In this document: in pieces, positions 32,703 through 45,020 of the stretch
Position numbering within the stretch: position 1 is the first letter of the stretch
Layout of the letters: each line of letters begins with the position of its first letter
Source of the DNA: Melampsora larici-populina 98AG31
Lineage: Eukaryota > Basidiomycota > Pucciniomycetes > Pucciniales > Melampsoraceae
DNA: 64,000 bases
Assembly: GCF_000204055.1 (NCBI RefSeq)
Contig: NW_006768779.1
Coordinates: 1,209,283-1,273,282, forward strand
Direction of reading: 5' to 3'
Notes under the pieces: model-generated
Told to the model about the DNA's origin: nothing
Database searches by the model: none
The model's input: only the letters and a program-made list of their open reading frames with translations
Translations under genes and position numbers: made by a program

Positions 32703-34658
32703 GAAGGTTTGGGTCCTACAATTTTCGATAGCCGTTTGCCAGTGACATCCCCCTTCAAAGATCCTTCGAAAACGTCTCATCTCTCCAATGCCGTGTATAA
32801 CCCGTCCTTTCATACTCCTGCTGGCCTCTCCCGATCTGGGTCGCAATCGTCTTTGGGTTACAATCCTCATATCAATCCCATGATCTTCGATACCCCCATT
32901 TCTTTGGGTAACACTCCCATTGGTTCGCCTTCAACCGTCTGCAGTGTCCTGCCTACTGATCCAAACACCCAAGCGTCTGTTTCGAAGAAGAGGCCCGCGA
33001 AGGACATTGACGTTGATAGCGAGGATCTTGAAGAAGTGGATGGTGAGTTTGGTTAAATCTCTTTCGAGTCAACGTTCACATATTGACTAGATTGCCTATG
33101 TAGAACTCGCTGAGCCTGAGCATGTTTTCAACGGGCCAAGTCATGCTGACCCTCAAGGTTCCGGTCCTGTTGACCTGCAAGCAGACTTTTTACCGCCCGA
33201 CTCGCCAGCTCACGATCAAACTGTGGACTTGCTAGCTGCAGAGTCCGACACAGCTCGAACCTTTCAAGTGACTTTTAATCTTTGGCAACTAGTGCAACCT
33301 GACGATTCTGCTAACCTTAAGAGACGCAAAACCCCTGGTGGCTCGCGACCTAGCCAGTCCAAAACCGCTGTCCCAAAGTACAAAAATTACTACCCCAAAG
33401 TACAGAACAATAAACTCACTATCACCAATCCCAACGCCCAGCTTCACTTTACCCTTTTCAAACCAAAGCTTTTCGACTCTTGCAACAAGACCCTTCCCCG
33501 GGTTTCCGAAGCTCTTAGTAAGGCTTGCAATTCGCAAACGGTCACTATTCAAGGATTCGTCAACGGTACTCGTAAAATCAAGGCAGTCAAAATGGTCATT
33601 GATGATAACGAATCTTTTCAGCAATTCATGACCGCCACTCAGCTTGTTCCAGCTTCGACCGCTATGGGTTTCAAGATCCATCATGAGAACCCCAAACTGG
33701 CTGATTCTGCCACTCGTTTCATTGCGAATCTACGCTACGCGCCTGACCAAAACGCCGGCAAGCCTTCCGAAGGATCCGACGGTGAGGTCTCCAATGCAGG
33801 CTCCCAAGGTGTAAGTGGTTAACCTGCCATTACCTTTTTGTGAACACTGCACTGACGTTCTATTTTGGTAGTCGGCCATCCTAAGCCTAGGCAAAAGAAA
33901 ACTTAGAACATTGATGACACGCTTTGCCAAAGACTTCAAGCGAGGTGAAAATGTCACCTCGGTGGCCAACCCAAAAAACCCAGGTGAAATTGTACTGCTT
34001 AATACCTCTCGCATAAGAACATGGGCCAATGATTGGGTGAGTTCAATATTTTTTCCCGAGTGCCTCCTTCCTTTTTCGGTGATATTCTGTGACTTACATT
34101 TCCTTCGTACCAGGCTGACGGGGTACGCGGTGTTGATGAAGTCAACCCCCCTTCCAAAAGACCCAAATTTTGTTGGATCCCAGTGGCCCACTACGAGATC
34201 GAGAAGAACAAACTCCTCGGACTCAACCCACCTACCTCGTCTGACGCTTCATCCAGTGTAGGAACTGTTGTACACCATAATTACTATGGTCAACAACAGC
34301 CTTTGCCTGTCGCCCAGTACCCTTTGGGATTGTACCCCCCCCTGCTTTTGGCCATCCTTTCGGCGCGCCTCCCATGTATACACTTCCAACGCCTGCAGTA
34401 CCGGTCGAATCTCTTCGGTTGTCACCACCACCCAAAATTCCCCCTTTCAAAGAGTTCTTGTCTTTTGCGGGAATACGTCCTGAGATGGTGAAGACTCGCG
34501 AAATCTTGGCTCAAGAAGGAATTGATGATTTTGGTCGTCTTTTGGATTGCAAGACTTACTCATTTGAAAATTTACGTGCCCTTTGAATCCCATTTGCTCA
34601 CGCAGATGACATCTATAAGGCGGTTCCGAAGTACAACCTTCACTTGAAATCTGTTTGA
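32703..34658 (+). pseudogene. 3' part of the CACTA-interrupted gene, SAM-like C-terminus, decayed
   Basis: Resumes at 32703 as EGLGPTIFDSRLPV, in frame with the block ending at 12928. A Ser/Thr/Pro-rich exon ends DIDVDSEDLEEVD near 33040. The next long exon (about 33105-33820) has a nuclear-looking basic patch (NLKRRKTPGGSRPSQSKTAV) and an ordered part (NNKLTITNPNAQLHFTLFKP, then TLPRVSEALSKACNSQTV). Exons near 33872-34038 and 34114-34340 follow. At 34335-34342 a run of eight C shifts the frame; one more C would continue as AFGHPFGAPPMYTLPTPAVP. The C-terminus FKEFLSFAGIRPEMVKTREI then carries a TGA at 34584-34586, followed in frame by IPFAHADDIYKAVPKYNLHL and a stop at 34656-34658. L-x-x-L-G-I-x2-H-x3-I-x2-A-type spacing is SAM-like. 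Function unknown. Confidence 0.55.
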
Positions 34659-34730
34659 GGCTAACATTTTTTTCTTCTTTCAATATAAATCTCCTCATAC
34701 TCTCCTATCTCGATACCAAGCTGTTCTCTT

Positions 34731-34925
34731 CTTTTTAAAGTTGTGGGTTGTCCGCTTTTTAAAGTTGTGGGTTGTGACTGTTTCAAAAGCGTTACATCAC
34801 CCCAAATTTCTTCTCTTGAGTTCAACACACGGTTCTTTTTTTTGTGACTTGTCTGGTTTTTGTGTCTTGATTGAGTTCAACACGCGGTTCTTTTTTTTGT
34901 GACTTGTCTGGTTTTTGTGTCTTGA
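34731..34925. repeat. Two short tandem duplications
   Basis: A 24-bp unit (CTTTTTAAAGTTGTGGGTTG...) occurs at 34731 and 34755. A 55-bp unit beginning TTGAGTTCAACAC occurs at 34816-34870 and 34871-34925, differing only at one base (ACACACGG against ACACGCGG). Near-identity of the 55-bp copies indicates a recent duplication. Confidence 0.85.
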
Positions 34926-35518
34926 TCATGCGGTGATGTTGACTGATAGTGTATCCTGATGCAATGACCAAGCCCTCAATATGTTTGCCTCCTTTGAAAC
35001 GATGCCCGAATTGCCCCATTGCCCCATTGCCCACCAGTACAACAAAGAAGCATAAGTGTCTATTCATTCGATGTCAAGACTCAAATGCGAATAGAAACAT
35101 GGGCTTCTTTTCACATTTGAGTCTCTTTACGTTCAATCTCAAGCTCGAATGTCAAGAAACATGAGTTTCTTTTGCCATTCAAGGTCATGTGATGATGTGA
35201 GATGTGTCACACATCATCTCGTGTCTTTTTTTTTGTGTTTCACACAAACATGCTCGACTATTTTGGACCATCAAAGTCTGGGAAGAGATAGATTTGGATA
35301 ACATGACTCATCTGATATTAACGTTTTGTGAGGCTCATGGGTTATACCCTGTTTGAATAACATAGGCATGCAACTTGGACACTCGGTTCTTATTTTGGGA
35401 CCTCTTAAAAGACACATGAGGACTTGGCCTGTAAATAGGTGTGATTATATTGTCAAAGCACATGAGAGAAAAAAATCGTTTGTCTACATCATGGGGCATA
35501 ACCAGCTAATCACAATAG
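34926..35518. other. Non-coding region
   Basis: About 590 bp with no gene. It includes the palindromic stretch GATGATGTGAGATGTGTCACACATCATC near 35190-35217 (inner inverse ATGATGTG / CACATCAT), a possible small hairpin. The missing left end of the IS630-like element should lie in or near this stretch but was not recognised. Confidence 0.4.
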
Positions 35519-36659
35519 CTACATCCAATAGCCACAAACCGAGTACAACTTGTGCATCAGAGCACCCGAGAATAAGTTCCACATGGCATTCATAATCACC
35601 TCAATCTTCGTGTCCGCCGCGGTGTGAATGAGCGCCTGGGTGCGTCAAAAGTGTGATTTAAGGACACTAAAAGCTTTTTCGATTGGATTGAGATCCGGTG
35701 AGTAAGGAGGCAGATACAATACTCGTATACCATGTTTGGAAGCCAGCTCGGCAATCCTACCACCATGGTGGATGCGAGCATTATCCATTACTAAAACAGA
35801 GTTGGCTTGGGGGTAGGGATTCATAACCGGAAACTGTGACCATCCACAAACGAAGCACTAGGTCAATATCCATAAGCATAGATCAAACAAAAGAAAACAC
35901 GTACCAATCGATGCTTAAGGAAGCTTTCAAAATCCTGACGAACGTACGATCCTTCTTGGCAGTCGAGTGCCAAAACTCCACCCCGGAAGATTGCCGGGAG
36001 GAGCGAGAACCGTTTCCCACCACGGCTCCAAGGGATACGCGACGTTCGGTGTCCTTGTCTGGCCCGGCCGAACTGCCGTCCGAGATAACGCTCCTGAATC
36101 AAGCACTCGTCTAAAACAAGAGACACCAGGTCAGCTATGGGCAGTTTTACAGACAGGGATCTACAAACAGAATGTAACCCATGAACTGACCTAAGAACAC
36201 GAGCATATTTGGGGTCAAAGCACCTACTGCATGTAAATACCTAGCTCGCTTTGACGCACTCTGGTTCGGGTGGACGGTCCGAGCTTTCTTGAGAGTGATA
36301 TTGAGGCGATCCTTGAGATCGCTTGCCACGGTTTGTAACGAGATCCACGTGCCCGTGCGGCGATAAACAGCGTGACAATACTCGTCCAGGTACAGGGCTG
36401 GATTGCCTTCGAGGAGTTCCAAGATGAAATCGCGGTCTTCATCGGTCAAGGCTGTGTGTCTTCCGAGACGCTGATAGTCTTCAGGGTTGCGGATGACGGA
36501 GTAGGTTCGTTGATATAGACCATACCATCTAGATACCGTGCGGTAGCTGACGGGAGACTTCAATATCCCACGAACTTGGTCGACGGTTTTTCCAGCACGT
36601 AGGTACTGCACCGCCAGTACTTTCAAGCCAACGTCGTATTTACCGGGTCGTACCCTCAT
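35519..36659 (-). pseudogene. IS630/Tc1-like DDE transposase with one premature stop
   Basis: Starts MRVRPGKYDVGLKVLAVQYL at 36659. The HTH region includes LRAGKTVDQVRGILKSPVSY and RTVSRWYGLYQRTYS, followed by TALTDEDRDFILELLEGNPA. After an intron near 36120-36190 the core reads DECLIQERYLGRQFGRARQG, then a second intron (about 35840-35865). NSVLVMDNARIHHGG carries the catalytic MDN Asp, and VLYLPPYSPDLNPIEKAFSV the final Glu block. The frame meets TGA (35645-35647) just after VLKSHF; the same frame then runs on as RTQALIHTAADTKIEVIMNA to a TAG at 35519-35521. TGA where CGA (Arg) would fit suggests a single C-to-T change. Confidence 0.82.
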
Positions 36660-37002
36660 GACTAGAGGTCAAAACGAGAACAGTCAGCACCCTTGTTTGA
36701 CTGGCAAGCAATTAATGCAGTGGAGAGAGGATATGGAAGGGACGTACCAAGGACTGAACCAGATCGAGATCGAAATTTATGAAAAAAAATTCGTGCAAAA
36801 AAAATGATGGTGGATGTGGTGGATGTGGGTAAGGATGTGGGAGAATTCCCAAATGTGGTTGTGAGATCGAGGTACGGGGCTGACCCAATCCGTGTTTGTC
36901 ACTTTTCCGCTGCGCTGCACATCGGCTGTATTTGGGCGTGGTGCTGGGGGGGAAAACCAAAAAAAACGTGCCAGTAGGACACAAATTTCTTGAATAGCTG
37001 TA
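35519..37002 (-). mobile_element. IS630/Tc1-superfamily DNA transposon, left end not found
   Basis: The right end (5' side of the transposase) is defined at 37002 by CTTGAATAGCTGTA, whose inverse opens the fragment at 11981. Shared features continue inward: GTGCCAGTAGGACAC, the run of G, GGCGTGGTGC and CGCTGCGCTGCACATC. The transposase lies on the minus strand. I could not find the matching left terminal repeat, so the 3' end of the element may be truncated; the left limit given is that of the coding frame. Confidence 0.65.
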
Positions 37003-38251
37003 CTTAAATCCTCAGCTATGAGCTACATACAGGTCTGCTCAGTTATCTGCTCACCTGGATAAGCAAAGCAAATGTGAAACATTCTACAACTTTGCCCAGA
37101 TTGAGACAAGCATTTCAAAAAATCGACTACTTATATCACAATGGTTACTCAGGAAATATTCATGAAGCTGTTTAACAGGGACATAAGGGGAATTTGGTCC
37201 CTAGGGCCCAGGTTCCCATGTGGGAGCCTTTTTAATACTGGCAATGCATTTGTTTGTATCAAGTATTCAAGTTGGCAGTCAGTGGCCTGCTTTAATATGG
37301 CCTGTAGCCTGGTCTCAAGGCCAGAAACTGACTTGACCATTCTGAGATTGGGAAAGACCCTAACTCAACTGGTCAGACCATCCTTGGGCTCAGAACCCCC
37401 CTGTGGTGTACCAACAATATCTGCACCCACAGATGACCAAAACACACCTTGATTGGGGACACAGAGTCATGTGTTGAATTTGGATCTTGGACAGCTCAGA
37501 CAACCTTCTGCACAAAGGTGTCTTTGTCATCACTACTCTACTACAGCACTTTGGTAGCTCACATCAAGGCGGATCTATCAGATATCCCTCAGGATTTCTC
37601 CTCATGATTTCTGGTCTCACTATCAATCAACCCCCTTTCACCCCCTTTCACCCCCCATTCTCCCTCATGACTCTGGTTGATGCTAGGACAGGGGGCTTGG
37701 AGGGGGATACAAAATCCTTGCTCAGCAATGTGGAGTACGCAAGAAATTCTTGAGTCTAATAACTCTATGGTCCTCCCGGACGCTCAGAGGGCCACCAGTT
37801 TCATGCAGATGGGCTAGATGCCTAAAGGTATTTTTTCATGAATGTTTTCCTTTCATGAATCATTCCTCTGACAGTTGCTTGTTGACGCTATCTGCTTCCG
37901 ACATGGAGGGTTTGCACGGACAAAAAAGAGATGAAAGCCTGTTTATGATTGGTCCTAAATGAATCCATAACTCAATGTCATACCATGCTTTGACTAGATG
38001 GCTGATCTACTAAGGTGGTATTAATGCCAATAAGCACTTAAAAATGTCTTTGTGGTGTACTATCCATTAAAAATGTGGAGTTTAGAAGAGTTCCGATCAT
38101 CAAATTGAATTTTACGAAGTGATCACTCCAAGCTTTTACTGCACACTACGTCACTACAACGACCACCCAAACTAAACATAAACCATCACTCACCTTTCTA
38201 TTCGATCACAAACACATCCACTCTCAACCAATCAACCAATCAATCAGTATC
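37003..38251. other. Intergenic region before the UDP-glucose dehydrogenase gene
   Basis: About 1.25 kb. There is a short direct repeat of ACCCCCTTTC (about 37628-37655). Open frames at 37141-37452 and 37487-37753 show no family similarity. Pyrimidine-rich sequence and CAATCAACCAATCAATCA just before 38252 look like a fungal promoter and 5' leader. Confidence 0.4.
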
Positions 38252-40278
38252 ATGAACCCAACAACACCAATCAAACCTGTCGAAATTAAAAAAATAGCTT
38301 GTATAGGAGCTGGTTTGTTCTTTCATTCGATTTCATTCGATTTCCGTAATCTGATATCCTCAGTTTACCACTTTTGAAAACCCCAGGTTATGTCGGTGGT
38401 CCAACTTGTTCAGTAATCGCCTACAAATGTCCTCATATACAAGGTACATCCCACAAATTAACATCCCATCAATCTCAAGTCTTTCATCAACTGATTCACA
38501 ATCTCACTTTTCCTTCTTTGATAGTTACGATTGTGGATGTAAATCATGATCGAATCAATGCTTGGAATTCAAATCAATTACCTATCTTTGAACCTGGTCT
38601 AGAAGAAATCGTATTCGAATGTAGAGGTCGAAATTTGTTTTTTGATACTGATATCGATCGGGCTATCAAAGAAGCCGATTTGATCTTTGTTTCGGTTAAT
38701 ACTCCTACTAAACAATCTGGTCTTGGTTCAGGTTCAGCCGCTGATCTTAGGTCAGTTAACTCTCTATTACCTTTGACTATCTTTACTCATATTGATCTGC
38801 ACTTCTTTTTGCGAGGGATTTAGTTATGTAGAACTATGTACAAGAAGAATCGCAACGATTTCAACCTCACCTAAAATAGTAGTAGAGAAATCAACTGTAC
38901 CATGTCGAACAGCAGAATCGATGAGAAAGATATTAGAATCGAATATGAATCCAGATTTAAATATTACATTTGATATTCTATCTAATCCTGAATTTTTAGC
39001 TGAAGGTACTGCAGTTAAAGATTTACTTAATCCTGATCGTGTTTTGATTGGTTCTTTACAAACTCAGTCTGGTAAAAGAGCTCAAGCTTCTTTGGTTTCG
39101 GTTTATGCTAATTGGGTTCCTATTGAAAAATGTGTGACTACTGGTCTTTGGTCTTCTGAATTAACAAAATTGGTACGTTTCTTTTCTTGGAAATCTATTT
39201 CAATTCCTACATTAAACCAACTTCTGATCTTCCTTGGACTTGTTTTGATTGATCGTATAGGCTGCTAATGCATTATTAGCACAAAGAATCTCATCAATCA
39301 ATTCACTTTCAGCTATTTGTGAAGTCACAGGTGCAGATATAGATGAAGTAGCTTATGCTTGTGGTTTAGATGATCGGATTGGAAAAAAGTTTTTAAAAGC
39401 TTCAGTGGGATTCGGTGGTAGTTGTTTTCAAAAAGATATCCTTAATTTGGTTTATCTTTCGGAATCACTTCATCTTAAAGATGTAGCTGATTATTGGCGT
39501 CAAGTTGGTCATTTTTCATTTACTTTCATTAATTGTTTTTTTTGAGTTTCTGATCTGAGTTGATTCTCTTGATGAAAACTAAACCCATCCGTAGGTAATC
39601 TTAATGAATGAATCACAAAAAGTTAGATTTACAACTCGAGTAGTCAAAGAATTGTTTAATACGATTAGAGGTAAAAAGATTGCAATTTTAGGTTTCGCAT
39701 TTAAAAAAGATACAGGTGATACTAGATGTTCACCTGCAATTACACTTGTACAACATTTTAGAGCTGAAGGAGCTCAGATTTCGATTTATGATCCTAAAGT
39801 TAATCATCATCAATATTGGATTGATTTAGTTGATAAAAACGTAGCAGGTGATGAACAACTAGGTTTGTTTTTTCTGATAGATTGGGGGTGTAGGATGGGG
39901 TACTGATTTCTTGTTGTTTTTTGGGGAGGATTTAGCTAGGAAACAGATTACGATTTGTGATTCGGCTTATGAGGCTTGTGAAGGAGCATCTGGAATTGTA
40001 GTCACAACTGAATGGGATGAAGTATGTTTCACCTTTCACTTTTCTCTCTTCTATGAATCCATCAAAGAATAAAGCGACTAATGTATGTGTGTGTTTGATT
40101 TTGATTTTGATTTAAGTTTAAAATATTGGATTGGAAAAAGATATATAATCAAGTAGAAAAACCGGCAAGTATCTTTGATGGTCGAATTGTTTTAGATGCT
40201 GAAAGGTTAAGAAAGATTGGATTTAAAGTTCATGTGATTGGTAAAGGAGATGAACAAAGTGGTGAAAAGTATTCATAA
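38252..40278 (+). CDS. ugdh: UDP-glucose 6-dehydrogenase
   Basis: Cytosolic NAD-dependent enzyme that oxidises UDP-glucose to UDP-glucuronate, the precursor of glucuronic acid and xylose in capsule, wall and glycan synthesis. It starts [20 protein letters not shown]; the Rossmann motif [14 protein letters not shown] is completed across intron 1. Then come [61 protein letters not shown] and NPDRVLIG. The catalytic block is [16 protein letters not shown] near 39412-39455 (nucleophilic Cys), preceded by [20 protein letters not shown]. The C-terminal nucleotide-binding part includes [19 protein letters not shown] and [20 protein letters not shown]. It ends SGEKYS, TAA at 40276-40278. Eight or so short introns. 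All key motifs are present and no break is seen. Confidence 0.95.
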
Positions 40279-42750
40279 ACACTCAAACCAAATCAAAAAT
40301 TCAAAATCATTAGAGTTTCCTATTTTTTTTCTTCATTTCAAGAGTGGTATTTATTTTTATTTTTATTTTTATTTATTTATTTTATTTGAAGTTTTTCTAT
40401 TTTGACATTTAGTTTGGACAATTTTTGATATTTTAATTGAAAATAATAATAATAATAATAGAGATAAGAAATATGTTTCTTATATGAAAAAAAAAGTTTT
40501 TGTTTCCCCAAAGATTGAGGTTTGTTTTCATTGCAAGATTGTTTATAAAAGAGACATAATTGTTCTTTTTGGTTTTTTTCTTTGTTGGGGGGGTTAAAGT
40601 TTTGTGTAGCTTTATTTTGTTAACTTTTTTTTGGTGATGATTGATTATTTTTTGGTTTTTGAATGGTCATTGAGAATAAGAATGTGAAAGTTTAATTGAA
40701 TTTGAAAATCAAACAGAGTTCAACTTTCTTTGTAAAAGCCTTAAAAGGAATATAGAGGCCTTCAACCTGGAAGGTCTTAATGGTGTTTTGAAAGAATTCT
40801 GTAGTTATCAGAATCCAAGGGCATACATTGACTGAAGCAAGATCATATCGCCAGATAATTGATCCTGAACTGGTTGATAGCCCTTGACAAGGTATTGTCA
40901 GACTAGGTAAATGGTGCAAAGCCGCCAACATTACATTGGTACTTATGCCTTCCAAATTCCAATCCCTGGCAGTCCTGGTACAAAAAGTCAATTTTCACCT
41001 GCATTCAACTTTGTACACCAATGTGAACAAAATCAAGTAAAACCAATTGAGATAATGGAACTTGCCTTGATCAATCATCTCTAGGATTTTCTTTTTGACT
41101 TCATACACACTTGTGATCATCTTGAATATAATGATGTCATGTTTGGTTTCAATATTTGAAAGGTTCACTTTTCTCTTTACTATTGTTTGCTTTTCTTTAT
41201 TGAATTCAACCCTATTTCATTTTTTTTCAATTCTTCTTTACCATCAGCATTGTTATCATTTTATTTGATCAATGTGCACTGAATTTCTGAGGTGTTATTG
41301 CCGTCGTAAGTAAACCTCATGTAGTCCTTCTAAGCATATTTATATGAAGCAATCAAGTTACTTCTGATCCCATAATGTAGTGAGTCAACGAAATGAGAGT
41401 CTAGTGGGTATTTCAGAGGTTTGTGGGTGAATACTTCATATGTCAGGCTTTTTTTGTCGAAGGTGCTGCTTGGGATTGCAACTATGAGCCTCACTCATAA
41501 GTGATTCTTGAGAAAAGGTATCATTTCAAAGAAGTAGCTTTCTCAGTTAGTTAATATTATGCAACTAAAATCTGTTTGTGCGTCATCGATGTATCTCGGT
41601 AACGGTTGGTCGTTGAGTACTTTTGAGCTCAGTACACTTCCCCACTCTTGCCCAGTGAACTTGGACGAGATTGAGAGAGGACATGGGGTAAGCTTTATGG
41701 CTACAACGTGGTTAATAATAACAGGATGAGTGGCATTGCGAATCGGTTGCTTCACGAGCGATAAGTTGAGGATAAGTAAGACAGCATTGAACCTATGTAT
41801 GATTTGGTCACGAAGAAAAAGCACCTGCACGACTGATCATCTTAAAAGTAGCTAAATAAGCACGTGGGTCAGACATCACGTTATTTTTCGGCTCCTGCTC
41901 AGTAGCACATTGACCCTATTGAAAATTGCACACCTCGACAATGCGAGGCTTCGGGTGACAAGGTACAACTACCAGCTAAGGCAATTTACACCACTTGGGC
42001 TTTCGAGTCCTGCATAAAAAATACCAAATGATATCAATTTGTGAGGCTTAACTGGCAATTTTTTGTCCTTCAAGCAAAGGGACAATTACATAGGTTCAAC
42101 AAAGGGAAGCCAACAATGTTCTCGTCTTATCTCAACATGCCATTTACATGGTCAAGTGTCATCTGACGATGGAGACATCCAACAATTTGAAAGCTGTCTC
42201 GATAAACCACATTTCGGTTGCCGAGTAGCCGGTTTCTGCCCTCGCTGCTTTTGCTTTCGAAAGGATAAACTGTCAAGGGAGCTGAACGCTATACATCTTT
42301 GAACCACAAGGGGGGGACGCAAAAGGCTTGGTTGATAGTGTTGATATATAAACTACCGAAGGGTTTGTCAACTCTTTTAACATTTGTCACCTCAACTGAT
42401 TCATCACACCTATCGTCTGAAGATCTTGGGTCGGTCACGTTGATTCAAGTCCTTTTCGCTCTTCTGAACTCCTTTCAGGTATCAAAAAACGACAGCCTCG
42501 TAATCCCTATATAGCGTCAATTTCTAGCCAGTTTATTCCATTCCGATTGTCCTCCTCGTCCAAGTATAACGTAAGTTATGGGTTTTATTCACCATATGAC
42601 CGTTTCCTTATATCTCCTGAGCACCTGGGGGCAAGAGCTATTCCACATTCCCAAAACATTATCTGATAAACTATGATTTCCTTTAACAGTCCCACACATC
42701 AATAAACGCTAAACCAACCAAGGAGTCCAATCCATTCATTCCAGTCTCCA
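40279..42750. other. Intergenic stretch, 2.5 kb
   Basis: The first 350 bp are the AT-rich 3' region of the dehydrogenase gene with an (AAT)n microsatellite near 40444-40460. A 99-codon minus-strand frame (40991-40692; MTFCTRTARDWNLEGISTNV) has ordinary amino-acid composition but no recognised family, and could be a transposon remnant. Nothing else is supportable; the promoter of the secreted gene lies just before 42751. Confidence 0.4.
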
Positions 42751-44236
42751 ATGCCTAGATCATCCAATAACAAGCTTTCAAGGAGTAAATTGCTCTTGGG
42801 ATTTATTCCTAAAATACTTTTTTTATCTTTTCTTTCGTTCGCTTCCACCAAAGATTCAGAAGACAAAAATTCCGTCGGATCAATCAAAAAGAGATGCGTA
42901 TTTATGGGTAAGTTAAAAAACTCACTTTATTTCACTTTATCATAACATTTCCAATATATTCCACCAAATTTTATTCGTACCTGATGGTTTTATGTTTGAT
43001 AATTACTCTTTTTTATTTAGATGATGGATTCGAATTGAAAGATTGTGGTAATGCTCCAACCCAATCAGAATTTGCTGAATTTCTCAAAAGACAAGCAAAA
43101 GAAGTAGCAAGATTAGCAAGAGAATTTCGTAAGTCAATTTTTATATAGAAGAATTATCATGATCAATTCAAGAAAAATCTACATTCATAAAATTGACTCT
43201 TGGTTTTGATTGTTTTTTTTTTCAATAAAACAGCTTGCGGTTATACATATTGCCCTAAGTTTAAGAGAGATTTAGAATTCATTTATAAGTCTATTGAAAA
43301 GCACGAGGATGAAGTTCGCTTAAAGTCCAATTCAGGTGATGTGAGTGATGAGAATTTGGATAATAGGGTTAGTGATTCCTACCCAAGCAATGTATAAAAC
43401 AAAACAAAAAACCTTTCTTATTTGAATGTGTCTAATTCCTGTTTATCATAAAATCCATTATCCATCCATGATCTCTACAGCACATCACCAAAGAAATGCT
43501 TGAAGAGACTCATATCAAAACTAATCATCAGAATTCGGAAGCTTCGGATGTATCTATGAAAGGAGTTCACGAGAGAGAACCTATCAAACCTTCAGAATCA
43601 CTTCTCTTGATGGCAGGCCCAACAACTTTGCAAATACTAATCTCACCAAAACATCCGATTTACAGAGCTCCTGAAGCGTTCAAAGTACCCAGTTCGAAAT
43701 TGCTTGGGGAAATCCCGAAGACCAAAGAACCAAAAGTGGGTACATTGAGATAAGAACGCTTCCAGAAGACTCTGATAGCATATTGCTCATCATGAATTTT
43801 CTGAAATCTAGTATGAAGAGAAAGCTGAAGACAGGAAAGAAAAACCCAAGACTCAAAGCGCAGATTATCCTTGGAGTTCTGACCAATTAGACCCAGAGAT
43901 TTTAAAACATTTATTCACACCTGATTCATATAGTCTTCCTCCAAAAATAGACCAAGAGATGTTGAAACATTCAGTTACACCTGATTTAGATAATTCTCCA
44001 CCAAGAATTTACAACTTACCTGAACCAGTCTCAGCTAGGGCGTATAACAGAGTTCCTGATGATTTTCAAGAAACTAGTTCTACTTCTATTGATGATCTTG
44101 TTCAGAATTTGGAACCTGAATTTGATGAAGTGAGTGAGATTTGAATTTGTGAAATCAAATTTCTTACTGAACTTTTCTTTTGATTTTGTTTGAATTGAAG
44201 TATGGTGGCATGTCTTACAGTCCAGAAACAAAGTGA
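42751..44236 (+). CDS. Secreted effector-like protein S1, paralogue of the gene at 60129
   Basis: Starts MPRSSNNKLSRSKLLLGFIP; a hydrophobic run ending FLSFLSFA is a signal peptide. A short propeptide ends in the Kex2-type site KKR just before Cys. The conserved domain spans exons 1-3: CVFMDDGFELKDCGNAPTQ, EFAEFLKRQAKEVARLA, then ACGYTYCPKFKRDLEFIYKS. Later exons are polar and Pro-rich (HITKEMLEETHIKTN; two copies of a 20-residue unit, DPEILKHLFTPDSYSLPPKI and DQEMLKHSVTPDLDNSPPRI). The last exon encodes YGGMSYSPETK, TGA at 44234-44236. About five introns; the last two fall directly before a Tyr codon, as in the paralogue. Size is roughly 300 residues. Family unknown. Secretion and Kex2 processing are read from sequence; a role in host interaction is inference. 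Confidence 0.7.
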
Positions 44237-45020
44237 AACCAGTCATCAAAACTCATGAAAGATTTGGATTGTGGTTTTCTTTTATGGAAAGAAAAATCAA
44301 GATTGTTCTACTACTCTTGTTTGTCAATTCATTCTATCTAAACTTGATTAGATTTTAAGATTCATTAGAATTGAAATTGATGAGTAGAATCACTTGATTT
44401 GATGTTAAGCAAGACTGTTAAAACCATTGTAAATAATTGATTATCTTTTGAATCCCCTCTTTTGGTGTGTACAAATCCAAGCATTTCTTTACAATCATAC
44501 CATGTAATCAAATCTTTTTCTTTGTAATATTCATTGATCAACTGAAAACAAAATGAATTGAAAGAATTGAGTTCTCTCTCAATTTCTATTTGGTTTAACA
44601 TTGCGAGATTTTATCAGGCTATTGATAATATGGAGAGGTTGTGCCTTGGACACAGATAAAAGCAAATCCAGAGTTTATTTTGTGTAAGATTTTAGATTGA
44701 ACAGTCTCAAATCAATCTTAGTTCCACAAAGCCAAAGGAAGGGTGGTCCTTCTGCTTAACACAAGCTCAAATAATCCCACACTTGCCTAGCGGTGGGAAC
44801 ATTGGGATGGGTACCTTTTTTTAATCCATTGCCTCATGTGCTTTTAGAGCCTTACGGGTATCAAGCACTGCATATGTTTTTCAGCACCGGTAAAACCCCT
44901 CTGACTGTGTCAGGGGAAAGGTTACTGTTGGCTGTTTCATCTATTTTATATTTGGTATCAATATATTGAGGAGGCGCTAAAGGATGGTGGTTGATAAAGG
45001 AAATTGATTAGGTAGTTATT
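44237..45020. other. Intergenic region
   Basis: About 780 bp: 3' region of S1, then sequence leading into the LINE remnant. No gene seen. Confidence 0.4.

Noticed and set aside
37141..37962. Three plus-strand frames before the UDP-glucose dehydrogenase gene
   Set aside because: No start context, splice structure or recognisable motif; composition is like the surrounding non-coding DNA.
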